Shown in pieces: positions 18,150 through 25,735 of a stretch of 64,000 bases of DNA. The translations under genes and the position numbers were made by a program. Positions within the stretch are counted from its first letter, which is position 1, and each line of letters begins with the position of its first letter. This stretch comes from Deltaproteobacteria bacterium (lineage in GTDB: Bacteria > Desulfobacterota > Syntrophobacteria > Syntrophobacterales > Syntrophobacteraceae): assembly GCA_012517315.1 (NCBI GenBank), contig JAAYVE010000059.1:124001-188000 (forward strand). Direction: 5' to 3'. Below the pieces are notes generated by a model. That model made no database searches and had not been told where the DNA came from. It was given only the letters and a program-made list of their open reading frames with translations.

Positions 18150-18962
18150 TCAATTCTCAATTTCCACCTCTGCTGGAGCGATCACCCAATCCTTGGTCTG
18201 TTCGGTGGTGGCTCGGGGCAGTTCCAGCCGTTCCACGCGCCATCCCCGGTGCCGCAAGGTGCCCTTGAAGGGCGGGTCTCCAGAGACGTTTCCCGTCAAC
18301 CGCACAGCCCGGGAATCAAAACCGGCGGGCACGCTCACCGGTTCCCCCTCGGGTTCGCCGAAGATGGGCTTGAGGTCCATGTGTTCCTGGAGCGCTTCGC
18401 GGCAACCCTGGTGAATGCTCCGGACGGCGGCGCCGATTTGCGAATCGTCGTAAGGGGTGAGATCCTCCTGGAGGAAATCGATGAGACGACCCTGCCTCTG
18501 GAGAATGGAAAGGATTTGCACGGCGGCCTGCGGCGAGGGAGCGGCAGCGATGGCGGCCACTTGAGGTGCAGCCGCGCCGGCGGGTTGTGACGGTTCTACT
18601 CCCTTGACTTTCGCCTGTGGTGCTGGGGTGACGACAAGGGAGCTTCTTTCGATCCTATTGGCGAGACCCCTCCCCTGCAGATGGACCAGGAGCCAGAGTA
18701 TGAAAGTAGCGAGACCGCCTACACCCAACACGGTCGGTGCAAGATATCCTTTCGTTTCGGTGAGGAATTCCTTCAAACTGGTAAAGGAGGAGCGGGCATC
18801 TGCGGGAAGTCCCTGGGACCCCTGCTGAAGAAAAGGGTCCACCCACTGGTTCAGGCTTCCGATGACCTGTATTGCCACGATATACAGAGATGTCAGCAAA
18901 AGGGCATTGACAATGAAACACGTCAAAAAGGACTGAACCGCCCAGATGGATTTTGCGCGCAC
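18150..18962 (-). CDS. DUF2760 membrane-anchored protein
   Basis: 270 residues. Two N-terminal hydrophobic helices (about residues 8-36 and 75-95) anchor it in the membrane, and an Ala/Pro-rich linker follows. The C-terminal DUF2760 domain is recognisable from ILQRQGRLIDFLQEDL and IGAAVRSIHQGC. The start is GTG with a GAGGAG site. DUF2760 genes commonly sit next to atypical Hsp70 genes, and here it is 247 bp before the first one. It may tether the Hsp70s to the membrane; that role is inference. Confidence 0.85.
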   Translation of the reverse strand: MRAKSIWAVQSFLTCFIVNALLLTSLYIVAIQVIGSLNQWVDPFLQQGSQGLPADARSSFTSLKEFLTETKGYLAPTVLGVGGLATFILWLLVHLQGRGLANRIERSSLVVTPAPQAKVKGVEPSQPAGAAAPQVAAIAAAPSPQAAVQILSILQRQGRLIDFLQEDLTPYDDSQIGAAVRSIHQGCREALQEHMDLKPIFGEPEGEPVSVPAGFDSRAVRLTGNVSGDPPFKGTLRHRGWRVERLELPRATTEQTKDWVIAPAEVEIEN

Positions 18963-19103
18963 AATCTTCTCCTCAATGCTTCCGGTCAGGTCACCCCGTG
19001 TCGGATACCTCGCCGGCTTTCCGGGAAATGGGAAATGACAACGTCGCCGCCTCTCTGCTTGCCCAAGCGACGCGGAATGGTGGCACGAGACCCGTGCTGT
19101 GAT

Positions 19104-20060
19104 TCATTGATGCAGGCTCTGCATGATGGAATCAGCCACTTGCATGGCCCGGGCCTCCAGTGCCGTCCCGATAAAACCCTGTCGGCTCAGGAGAGTGAGT
19201 TTCTCACGATCGATGAGAAACGGACTCTCTCCCGCACGACGAATGACATCCACCTCCAGGTCCAGGTACCTCGCCCCGTAAGGATACAGCTCCACCGGCG
19301 TGTTGATGTTGAAGTACTCGCCGATGAGGGTTCCGTCCCTGTTGTGGTAGGAGTGTTTGACGTACCACTCTCCCTCGCGGATCTCCGTGATGCCGTAATC
19401 TCCGTTTCCGATAGGCAGGTCCAGGCCGTCGTAACGCCCTTGAGAAAAAGTGCGGCGGAATCGCAGGTTGTTATCGTCCAGGCTGATGAGAAGGCCTTCT
19501 CGGGGGCGCATCGCCTTTCCCGAGGGTCGCATATGCTCGAGCCTCACCACTCCGGACTTTTCCAAGGGAAGGAGAACACTGTCCCTGAAAAGTTGCTTTT
19601 CGATGGCTTCCCGACGCTCAGGATCCTCACAAAGACGCTTTTCTGCATGATCCAACGCCTTGCTGTCGATGATGCGCAAGCGGTGGTGCCTGTACAGCGT
19701 CGGGGTGATGGAAAGCCGCAGGAAATCGAGAATCTCCTTGGCCGCTCCAGGCAGCTCGATGCTCGCGATCACCGACGCTTCGTCGTCTTCGGACGGGATG
19801 ATTTCCAGGAGGACGGGATCCACGAGCTTTTCCTGAAGAAAAGTGAGGAACTGACAGACCCTTTCCGGTTCCCCCGAGACCTCGAGCCCCTGAAGATCCT
19901 CCCGGTCCTGAATGAGAAGGTCGTGCGGTTCGACAGACGGCTGCAATCCGAATCGATCCCTGATCTTGGAAGATGGATCGGCGATCAGGTAGCCTGCGTC
20001 CAATGTCAGCCTCGTGAGGGCTGTGGCATAGATGCTTCGAATCTTTAGGCGGCTGCTCAT
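19104..20060 (-). CDS. FAU-1-like RNase G/E-family RNA-binding protein with DUF402
   Basis: 319 residues from ATG 20060, which has a GGAGAAGG site. The N terminus (RIRSIYATALTRLTLDAGY) matches the start of archaeal FAU-1 (AU-binding factor 1), related to the RNase E/G N-terminal region. The C-terminal half (EYFNINTPVELYPYG, LDLEVDVI) is a DUF402 domain. FAU-1 proteins bind and cleave AU-rich RNA. The stop of rtcA is 19 bp upstream, so the two RNA enzymes are probably co-translated. Confidence 0.8.
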   Translation of the reverse strand: MSSRLKIRSIYATALTRLTLDAGYLIADPSSKIRDRFGLQPSVEPHDLLIQDREDLQGLEVSGEPERVCQFLTFLQEKLVDPVLLEIIPSEDDEASVIASIELPGAAKEILDFLRLSITPTLYRHHRLRIIDSKALDHAEKRLCEDPERREAIEKQLFRDSVLLPLEKSGVVRLEHMRPSGKAMRPREGLLISLDDNNLRFRRTFSQGRYDGLDLPIGNGDYGITEIREGEWYVKHSYHNRDGTLIGEYFNINTPVELYPYGARYLDLEVDVIRRAGESPFLIDREKLTLLSRQGFIGTALEARAMQVADSIMQSLHQ

Positions 20061-20079
20061 GGCATTTTCCTTCTCCAGA

Positions 20080-21138
20080 TCACCCGATGCGGGACGGATC
20101 AAGACCGATGCCCTCGATCGTGAGATGGTTTCCCTGAAGATTCACCCCGACGCCGAGCAACTCCCGCACGAGCCACAGGTTGGACTGCACATGGTCCGTC
20201 ATGGCGGGGAGCACGTACTCCGTTTTGTTCTCAGCCAGGGCGGCAAACAGAATCAACTGGTCCGCGAGGTGCCGGTCGGTGGTAGCACCGCTCCTCACAT
20301 CCTCCATGAGGGTTTTCACGACGAAATCGGCTATGCTTTCCGACCGCCGCCCTCGCTTTCCCGCCTGATCCGAGCCCAGAAGACACCCTGTGTCGGTTTC
20401 CGCACGGAGCATCAACGCGGCGCCCTTCTGAACCGCAGTCTCATCGTAACATATATCCAGATTCAATGGGTATTTCCATCTTCCAAGGAGTCTTGCGCAT
20501 TCCCGCGCCATCCTGTCACTGACCCTTTCCTGCCGCAGGTGAGAGGACAGGGCGACCCCCCCGATTTTCGTGATATTTCCCTGAACCGGCATTCGCAAAG
20601 GGCGTAGGGGACGCCGGAGTCTCCCCGCTTGCATACGGAGAACGCCCCGACCCTGAGGCACGTAGCCCGGACGGATGATTTCCAGTTGGACTTCACCGCC
20701 CATCTTCCGCACCAGCGGAAGCAGAACCCGTTGCATGTGAAAGGCACTCGGGGCGAAATCCTGGAAGAGCCCCCCTGTCAGGGTGAATGTGCACGGTCCA
20801 TCGGCATACAGCGCCAGGGGCAACAGGGCAAAAGCCAGCATGGTGGTTGACCCCGCGGTACCGATGTCCCAATGGTAGCTGCCTCCCTTCACCTGCAGAC
20901 CGGGTCGGTATCGAATTTCCCTGGCATTGATTTCGGCACCTTCCAGTTCTCCCCGTGAAAGCCCCGCGCAGGCCTTGAGGGCAACGAGGTGCTGCGGTCT
21001 CAAGCCTGGTTTGTCCCTTGATGCCCGAATGCCGTACATGTGCAGAGATTCTCCCAGGAGCGTCGCCAGGACTGCGGCATACCTGAGAAGGGTTCCGCTC
21101 CCGGAATGCATCGAACCGTCCACTTCAATCACTGGCAT
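20080..21138 (-). CDS. rtcA: RNA 3'-terminal phosphate cyclase
   Basis: 352 residues. The N-terminal motif DGSMHSGSGTLLR corresponds to the family DGSxGxGGGQxLR. RDKPGLRPQHL, GSTTM and DRHLADQLI are further conserved blocks, and TDHVQSN near the end contains the likely catalytic His that becomes adenylylated. RtcA converts RNA 3'-phosphates to 2',3'-cyclic phosphates using ATP. No rtcB or rtcR is nearby, unlike the E. coli arrangement. ATG 21138 has its AGAGG directly adjacent; GTG at 21132 is a possible alternative start with better spacing. Confidence 0.93.
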   Translation of the reverse strand: MPVIEVDGSMHSGSGTLLRYAAVLATLLGESLHMYGIRASRDKPGLRPQHLVALKACAGLSRGELEGAEINAREIRYRPGLQVKGGSYHWDIGTAGSTTMLAFALLPLALYADGPCTFTLTGGLFQDFAPSAFHMQRVLLPLVRKMGGEVQLEIIRPGYVPQGRGVLRMQAGRLRRPLRPLRMPVQGNITKIGGVALSSHLRQERVSDRMARECARLLGRWKYPLNLDICYDETAVQKGAALMLRAETDTGCLLGSDQAGKRGRRSESIADFVVKTLMEDVRSGATTDRHLADQLILFAALAENKTEYVLPAMTDHVQSNLWLVRELLGVGVNLQGNHLTIEGIGLDPSRIG

Positions 21139-21204
21139 CCTCTCGCTTTTCCTTCGCCGACCCCATTTGCATGCTACCCCACCGCAAGCTTCTCTTGCAA
21201 GGCC

Positions 21205-22317
21205 CTAGGACGCATGCCTTAGAAAGGGAAGGCGTGATTCCAGGTATCCAATGAGTCGGTCGCGCTCTTCCCCGAAATCCAGCCGGAGAGATGCGGTGAA
21301 GACGGCGGATCGAAACGGGGCAGGCAAACGTATGGCGTCTTTCTCCGTGGTGATGAGAAACTTGCCGCTGCTTTTCGTGGAAAAGCTGAGCAGTTCTTCC
21401 AGGTCCGCCGGAGTATACCAGTGATGGTCGGGATATTCCCGCCGGCCGGTGAGGGAGATCCCGCAGCATTCAAGGAGTTCGAAGAAATCCCTGTTGTTTG
21501 CGAGGCCCGCGAAGGCCACCACAGGGTGGCCCGCCAAGTGAGCCGCTGGAAGGACAGGCCCTTCCATCCCTGCACGAAAACCGATCAGGACGTGCCGGCA
21601 TGAAAAAATGGGCTTCCGGGGGAAGAGACTCTCTAGACTTGCCCGGAGCCCAGCCACCTCGTGGGGACGGTCGGCCCGGGTGAGGATCAGAGCGTCCGCC
21701 CGCCGGAAGTTCGTGATCGGTTCCCGCAGGGGTCCCAAAGGGAGAAGGGATCCGTTTCCAAAGGGATTGCGCGCGTTGAGCAGGACCAGGTCGAGGTCCC
21801 GGTGAAGCTGCAGGTGCTGGAAACCGTCATCCATCAGTAGGCACTTGAGGGCCGATTGTGACAGCGCGCAACTGCCCGAAATCCACCGCTCTCTTCCCAC
21901 CCACACGGGCACGGAAGGCACGCTTCTTGACATGAGAACGGGTTCGTCCCCCATGCGGCGGGCCAGCTCCCTCGTGTCACCACTCGGCGGGACAAGGCGG
22001 TGGGATTTGCCCGATCCTCCATATCCCCTGGTCAGGATGGCGTGGGGCTGCCCTCTTGATGTGAGAAGGCCGCTCAGCCACAGAGTGAATGGCGTCTTTC
22101 CCGCTCCCCCCACTGCGAGGTTTCCCACGCTGACCACCATCGCAGGGAGGGAGCGCCGCCGCCGGAGCTTGCGTACCTGGTCGTGCCTAAGGCATTGGAG
22201 ATAAACCCATTGGCCAAGTTCCAGGAGGTGGCGAAATGCCGGTGGCCGGATGCGGTGGACAGGCGTGTTCCAGATGGAAAGAAGTCTGGATGACAGGATT
22301 CGCCGGAATGCGTCCAT
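21205..22317 (-). CDS. lpxK: Tetraacyldisaccharide 4'-kinase (lipid A)
   Basis: 370 residues. The P-loop SVGNLAVGGAGKTP is at about residues 63-76, with RGYGG and DDGFQHLQLHRD as expected for LpxK. The enzyme phosphorylates the lipid A disaccharide at the inner membrane; the N-terminal segment is hydrophobic enough for membrane association. It is the first gene of a minus-strand series leading to rtcA (66-bp gap). The downstream steps of LPS assembly are encoded at 54-61 kb. The start has GAAGG upstream. Confidence 0.95.
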   Translation of the reverse strand: MDAFRRILSSRLLSIWNTPVHRIRPPAFRHLLELGQWVYLQCLRHDQVRKLRRRRSLPAMVVSVGNLAVGGAGKTPFTLWLSGLLTSRGQPHAILTRGYGGSGKSHRLVPPSGDTRELARRMGDEPVLMSRSVPSVPVWVGRERWISGSCALSQSALKCLLMDDGFQHLQLHRDLDLVLLNARNPFGNGSLLPLGPLREPITNFRRADALILTRADRPHEVAGLRASLESLFPRKPIFSCRHVLIGFRAGMEGPVLPAAHLAGHPVVAFAGLANNRDFFELLECCGISLTGRREYPDHHWYTPADLEELLSFSTKSSGKFLITTEKDAIRLPAPFRSAVFTASLRLDFGEERDRLIGYLESRLPFLRHAS

Positions 22318-22394
22318 GACAACCTTCAGGGATTCGTGCGGGAGAAATCCAAGGCCTCAATCGGTCTCTCCTTCGGGGACTGTGGCCGAGGCCC

Positions 22395-22413
22395 GAGTCC
22401 GACTCAATGAGTC
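22395..22413. promoter_or_regulatory. Nested palindromes, candidate operator
   Basis: Two overlapping perfect palindromes, GAGTC-C-GACTC (22395-22405) and GACTCA-A-TGAGTC (22401-22413), lie in the 280-bp divergent space between lpxK and the TIGR02757 gene. A related TGAGTCA lies by the promoter at 36548. No regulator is assigned. Confidence 0.35.
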
Positions 22414-22597
22414 TAATGCCACGGAAAAAAGGTTTGAGGAAGCGTTTTTCAAGTCGCGAGGCGACGTAAGGACTCCGTCTGCCTCATCCTCTCTTGACCC
22501 CCTTGAGTCGGCGTGTTTCATTTCTGCCTGTTTGATGAAATTCTCATCCCGATGCATGTCGCAAAAGACAGGCCTTCAGCCGACGGACCCGAGAGAA

Positions 22598-23386
22598 ATG
22601 GATATGAGGTCATTCCCGGTGCAATTCACGAAGCGGTCCCTGGATGTCTTGTATGAACGGTACAACCACCGGCAGTTCATCCACCCCGACCCACTGGAGT
22701 TTGTCTATAGGTTCGAAAGCCCACGGGATCGCGAAGTTGTCGGGTTCATAGCTTCTTCCCTCGCTTATGGGAGGGTGCTGCAGATCCACCGGAGCGTTTC
22801 GAGGGTACTGGAACTCATGGGGCCCTCCCCTTGCAATTTCCTGCTCAGTCATACCTGCAGGACCTTCGAGACGTGTTTCGAGGGATTCCGCCACCGTTTC
22901 ACCGATGGAAAGGCTCTTGCCCGCCTCCTGGCGGCCCTGCGGCGTATCCTCCTGGAATACGGTTCCCTGGAAGCGTGTTTTACGAAAAAGCTCCACGGTG
23001 AAGACAGTTCCATACTTCCCGCCTTGACTCTGTTCGTCGAGGAATTGAGCCGGGAAATGGAGGGGACGGACGGCATGTTTCTCCCCTCTCCGCGGAAAGG
23101 GAGTGCCTGCAAACGTCTCCACCTGTTTCTCCGCTGGATGGTGAGACACGACGGTGTAGACCCCGGCGTGTGGGGCACGGTCTCTCCATCCCTCCTGCTG
23201 GTTCCGGTGGACACGCACATGCATCGTATCGCCGGTCTCTTGGGCATCACAAGGAGAAAACAGGCGGACGTGAGGGCCGCCTGCGAGATTACCGCGGCTT
23301 TCAAAGGCGTCGCCCCTGAAGACCCCGTAAAATACGACTTTGCCCTGACACGCCTGGGAATCCATGGTAGTATCGCTCACGGGTAA
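22598..23386 (+). CDS. TIGR02757 (DUF2400) family protein
   Basis: 262 residues from ATG 22598. FIHPDPLEFVYRFESPRDREVVGFIASSLAYGR is the signature of this family, shown here in part (LEFVYRFESPRDREV), with later VPVDTHMHRIAGLLG and PEDPVKYDFALTRLGI. The C-terminal part resembles HhH-type glycosylase folds, including an Asp in VDTHMHR. The biochemical role is unknown. The frame is open upstream to 22250 with earlier ATGs (22535, 22556), but homology begins at 22598. The ribosome binding site is weak there. Confidence 0.8.
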   Translation: MDMRSFPVQFTKRSLDVLYERYNHRQFIHPDPLEFVYRFESPRDREVVGFIASSLAYGRVLQIHRSVSRVLELMGPSPCNFLLSHTCRTFETCFEGFRHRFTDGKALARLLAALRRILLEYGSLEACFTKKLHGEDSSILPALTLFVEELSREMEGTDGMFLPSPRKGSACKRLHLFLRWMVRHDGVDPGVWGTVSPSLLLVPVDTHMHRIAGLLGITRRKQADVRAACEITAAFKGVAPEDPVKYDFALTRLGIHGSIAHG

Positions 23387-23490
23387 CAGGGATGGGGTTG
23401 TGCACGGGGCGGTGGGGGCTCGGTATTCTCTTGAGGGTGTGGGTATGCAACTGGAGAATCAACTCAGAAAGGAAAGGAGGAGGAATGCAC

Positions 23491-23748
23491 ATGGCGGAAT
23501 GTGACGTCAAACTCTATGCGCTGAGCACTTGTTCTCACTGCAAGAACACTAAGGAATACCTCAACAGCTGCGGTGTGGATTATGAATGCATCGATGTGGA
23601 TAAACTGGAGGGAGAGGAACGCAGGAAAATCATCGAGGAAATCAAGGAAATCAATCCTGCCTGTTCTTTCCCCACCCTCATCATCGGAAACAAGGTGATC
23701 GTCGGATTCAGGCAGGACGAAATCAAGGAGGCGCTGAACCTCTCATGA
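23491..23748 (+). CDS. Glutaredoxin/NrdH-like thiol-disulfide protein
   Basis: 85 residues, thioredoxin fold, with active-site STCSHCKNT and the cis-Pro segment FPTLIIGNKVIVGF. ATG 23491 is 7 nt after AGGAGGAGG; an ATG at 23485 is too close to it. The stop overlaps the start of the ferredoxin-thioredoxin reductase gene by ATGA, so the two proteins are made together. The likely path is ferredoxin to FTR to this protein to unknown disulfide targets. Confidence 0.9.
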   Translation: MAECDVKLYALSTCSHCKNTKEYLNSCGVDYECIDVDKLEGEERRKIIEEIKEINPACSFPTLIIGNKVIVGFRQDEIKEALNLS

Positions 23749-24083
23749 ATGCCCATGAACTCTATGAGATGCTGAAAAAATCCCAGGAGGCCAAAGGCTA
23801 CTATTTCAACAAGGATAAGAAAAGGGTTCTGGATCTCCTGGAGGGTCTCCTCATCAACAAGGGGCGCTACGGTTATATGGCATGTCCATGCAGGCTGGCC
23901 GCCGAGGATAGGGAGTGGGACCGGGACATCATTTGTCCCTGTATCTACAGGGAGCCGGATGTGGCGGAGTACGGAAGTTGTTATTGCAACCTCTATGTCT
24001 CCCGCGAGTGGAACGAGGGAAAAATCGAACATCGATATGTTCCCGAAAGACGCCCGCCGGAGAAAATGTTCAAGACAAGTTGA
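23745..24083 (+). CDS. ftrB: Ferredoxin-thioredoxin reductase catalytic subunit
   Basis: 112 residues with three paired Cys motifs, CPC (47-49), CPC (64-66) and CYC (79-81). This is the FTR catalytic-chain arrangement, with a [4Fe-4S] cluster next to a redox disulfide. The spacings (14 and 12 residues) differ from the plant/cyanobacterial 16 and 8. No variable subunit gene is adjacent, as in other anaerobes. It reduces thioredoxin-like proteins using ferredoxin, most likely the glutaredoxin encoded just upstream with a 4-nt overlap. Confidence 0.9.
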   Translation: MNAHELYEMLKKSQEAKGYYFNKDKKRVLDLLEGLLINKGRYGYMACPCRLAAEDREWDRDIICPCIYREPDVAEYGSCYCNLYVSREWNEGKIEHRYVPERRPPEKMFKTS

Positions 24084-24413
24084 AAGTATCGCTGTCAATA
24101 CGGGAGACACCCTTCGAGCGTACGAACATAAAGATGAACATTCCTTCCGGGAACGCAGAGCACGGGGAGAGGGATCGCTTCTTTGACCATCCTCGTTAGT
24201 GGCCCAAAGAACTCTGCGTTCACCCACCCTCCCATTATCCATGTCATCAAAAAGCTTACCCCTTTTCAACAATGATATCTTTACATTCCCCTTACGAATT
24301 ATCATAGTAATTTCAAAGAATGTTCTTGTATCAACATAGGTGTCAAGGGGATCTTATCGCACAGGTTCTCTGCATGGGCGTCAGGAATTCCAAAGCCGGA
24401 AAAGGGGGGAGGA
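24084..24413 (+). other. 330-bp intergenic region with inverted repeat and promoter
   Basis: No gene seen. It contains a perfect 10-bp inverted repeat, GAACGCAGAG (24151-24160) and CTCTGCGTTC (24212-24221), with a 51-nt loop. An AT-richer stretch (24240-24320) follows, holding the promoter listed separately. Confidence 0.5.
24280..24308 (+). promoter_or_regulatory. Candidate sigma-70 promoter for the MucR-like gene
   Basis: TTTACA (24280-24285), 17-bp spacer, CATAGT (24303-24308), about 105 bp before the ATG. The surrounding AT-rich tract would also suit binding by MucR-type proteins and thus autoregulation, which is inference. Confidence 0.45.
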
Positions 24414-24950
24414 ATGGATAGAATGCTGCTGGAATTCGCTGTGGATTTGGTGAAGGCGCAAATGGCCGTGAAAAAGATGACGGCCGAGGAGATGGAGGGT
24501 TCCCTTTTCAGAGTGTACAATGCATTGTATAGAATTCGCAGGGCCGAGGAGGAGGGAAAGCCGGTGCACCTGCCCGGGGGGGGCTCGGAAGGATCGTTTG
24601 TCCAGGCGGACGCCTCTTTGTCCGCCGACCCGCAGCGTTCCATCCAGGAGGACAGGGTGACCTGCCTGGAGTGCGGCGCCGAATTCAGGCAGATCACAGC
24701 CAACCATCTCAAAACTCACCAGTTGACTCCCAAGGAATACAAACGAAAGTGGGGTTTTCCGCTCAAGCAGGCCCTTGCGGCGAAAGTGCTGACTAAGCTG
24801 AGGAGCCGCTCCGCCAAGAAACGCGGTCTCCCTGTGGAACTCCAGGAGTACCTGGAAGCCCAGCGGGAGAGGAAGCGGGCTCAAGTGGAGGGAGGCGAAG
24901 CTCCCAAAACGGGCTCGAGACGCCTGCCGGGAAGGAAGGGGGCGGTTTGA
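24414..24950 (+). CDS. MucR/Ros family transcriptional regulator
   Basis: 178 residues. The C2H2-type site is CLECG (Cys84, Cys87) with HLKTH (His98, His102), followed by the family segment LTPKEYKRKWGFP. MucR/Ros proteins bind AT-rich DNA through this domain, often regulating exopolysaccharide and envelope genes. The N-terminal helix (MLLEFAVDLVKAQMAVKK) fits the MucR oligomerisation region. The basic C-terminal tail (RKRAQVEGGEAPK and beyond) is longer than usual. The start follows GGGGGGAGGA. Confidence 0.88.
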   Translation: MDRMLLEFAVDLVKAQMAVKKMTAEEMEGSLFRVYNALYRIRRAEEEGKPVHLPGGGSEGSFVQADASLSADPQRSIQEDRVTCLECGAEFRQITANHLKTHQLTPKEYKRKWGFPLKQALAAKVLTKLRSRSAKKRGLPVELQEYLEAQRERKRAQVEGGEAPKTGSRRLPGRKGAV

Positions 24951-25072
24951 GGAAATACTTACCCTTTGCATGCCGCCTTTTGAAATTTCGTCTGGATTGC
25001 AGAGATCGGTCTCCCACTGAAAAGGATGGCACCCTCGTCGGCCCATGGTTAGGGGGTGAACCGGCGGATCCT

Positions 25073-25735
25073 TCAGATATTCGGGACGGGGTAGTCTCCA
25101 AGGGGGCATGAGTCGCACAAGGGTTTCTTTCGACAGTAGAGATGACCGGTACGTACCAGAAGTGCATGATATTCCTTAAAAAGTGCCACATCCCGCTCCA
25201 GAGCCTCTTCAAAGTAACTCCGCATTTCCTGGTAGGTGATCTCCTCCGGCACCCACCCATGGCGCGAAAAGATGCGATGCGTGTAGGCATCCACGACGAA
25301 ACACGGCTTGTGAGCTGCGTAGAGCACAATACTGTCGGCAGTCTCCTGGCCGATACCGAAAATCCCGAGGAGTTCCTCCCGGAGTGATTCAGCCTCTTGA
25401 GCCAGGAATGCCGCAAGGTCCGATTGCCAGAAATGCTTCACGTGACTGCAGAAGGCTTTAAGTTTCCGGGCCTTCTGATTGTAGTACCCCGAAGCGCGGA
25501 TGAGGGTTGCCAGCTCTTCCTGGGGAACGGCGTCAAGATGGTCCAGTTGAAGAAGATCTCTTTCCCTCAGCTTCCCAATGGCCTGCCTGACATTTTTCCA
25601 AGCGGTGTTCTGGGTGAGGATCGCTCCAATGACCACTTCAAAGGGGGAATCCGCAGGCCACCAGTGTTGAGGCCCGAACGTTTCGTACAAGCGATGGAAA
25701 ATGTCGTGGAGCAAATCCATGCGTTGCCGATTCAT
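25073..25735 (-). CDS. Endonuclease III-like HhH-GPD DNA glycosylase
   Basis: 220 residues. The HhH element LLGIFGIGQETADSIVLYA and the catalytic Asp in FVVDAYTHRIF are visible, matching the COG2231 endonuclease III-related group. The C-terminal cluster region shows only three Cys (CRKKPLCDSC, spacing 5 and 2), not the four of Nth, so cluster binding is uncertain. ATG 25735 overlaps the amrS stop by ATGA; the frame extends upstream in amrS but homology starts here. It is probably a base-excision glycosylase. Confidence 0.85.
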   Translation of the reverse strand: MNRQRMDLLHDIFHRLYETFGPQHWWPADSPFEVVIGAILTQNTAWKNVRQAIGKLRERDLLQLDHLDAVPQEELATLIRASGYYNQKARKLKAFCSHVKHFWQSDLAAFLAQEAESLREELLGIFGIGQETADSIVLYAAHKPCFVVDAYTHRIFSRHGWVPEEITYQEMRSYFEEALERDVALFKEYHALLVRTGHLYCRKKPLCDSCPLGDYPVPNI

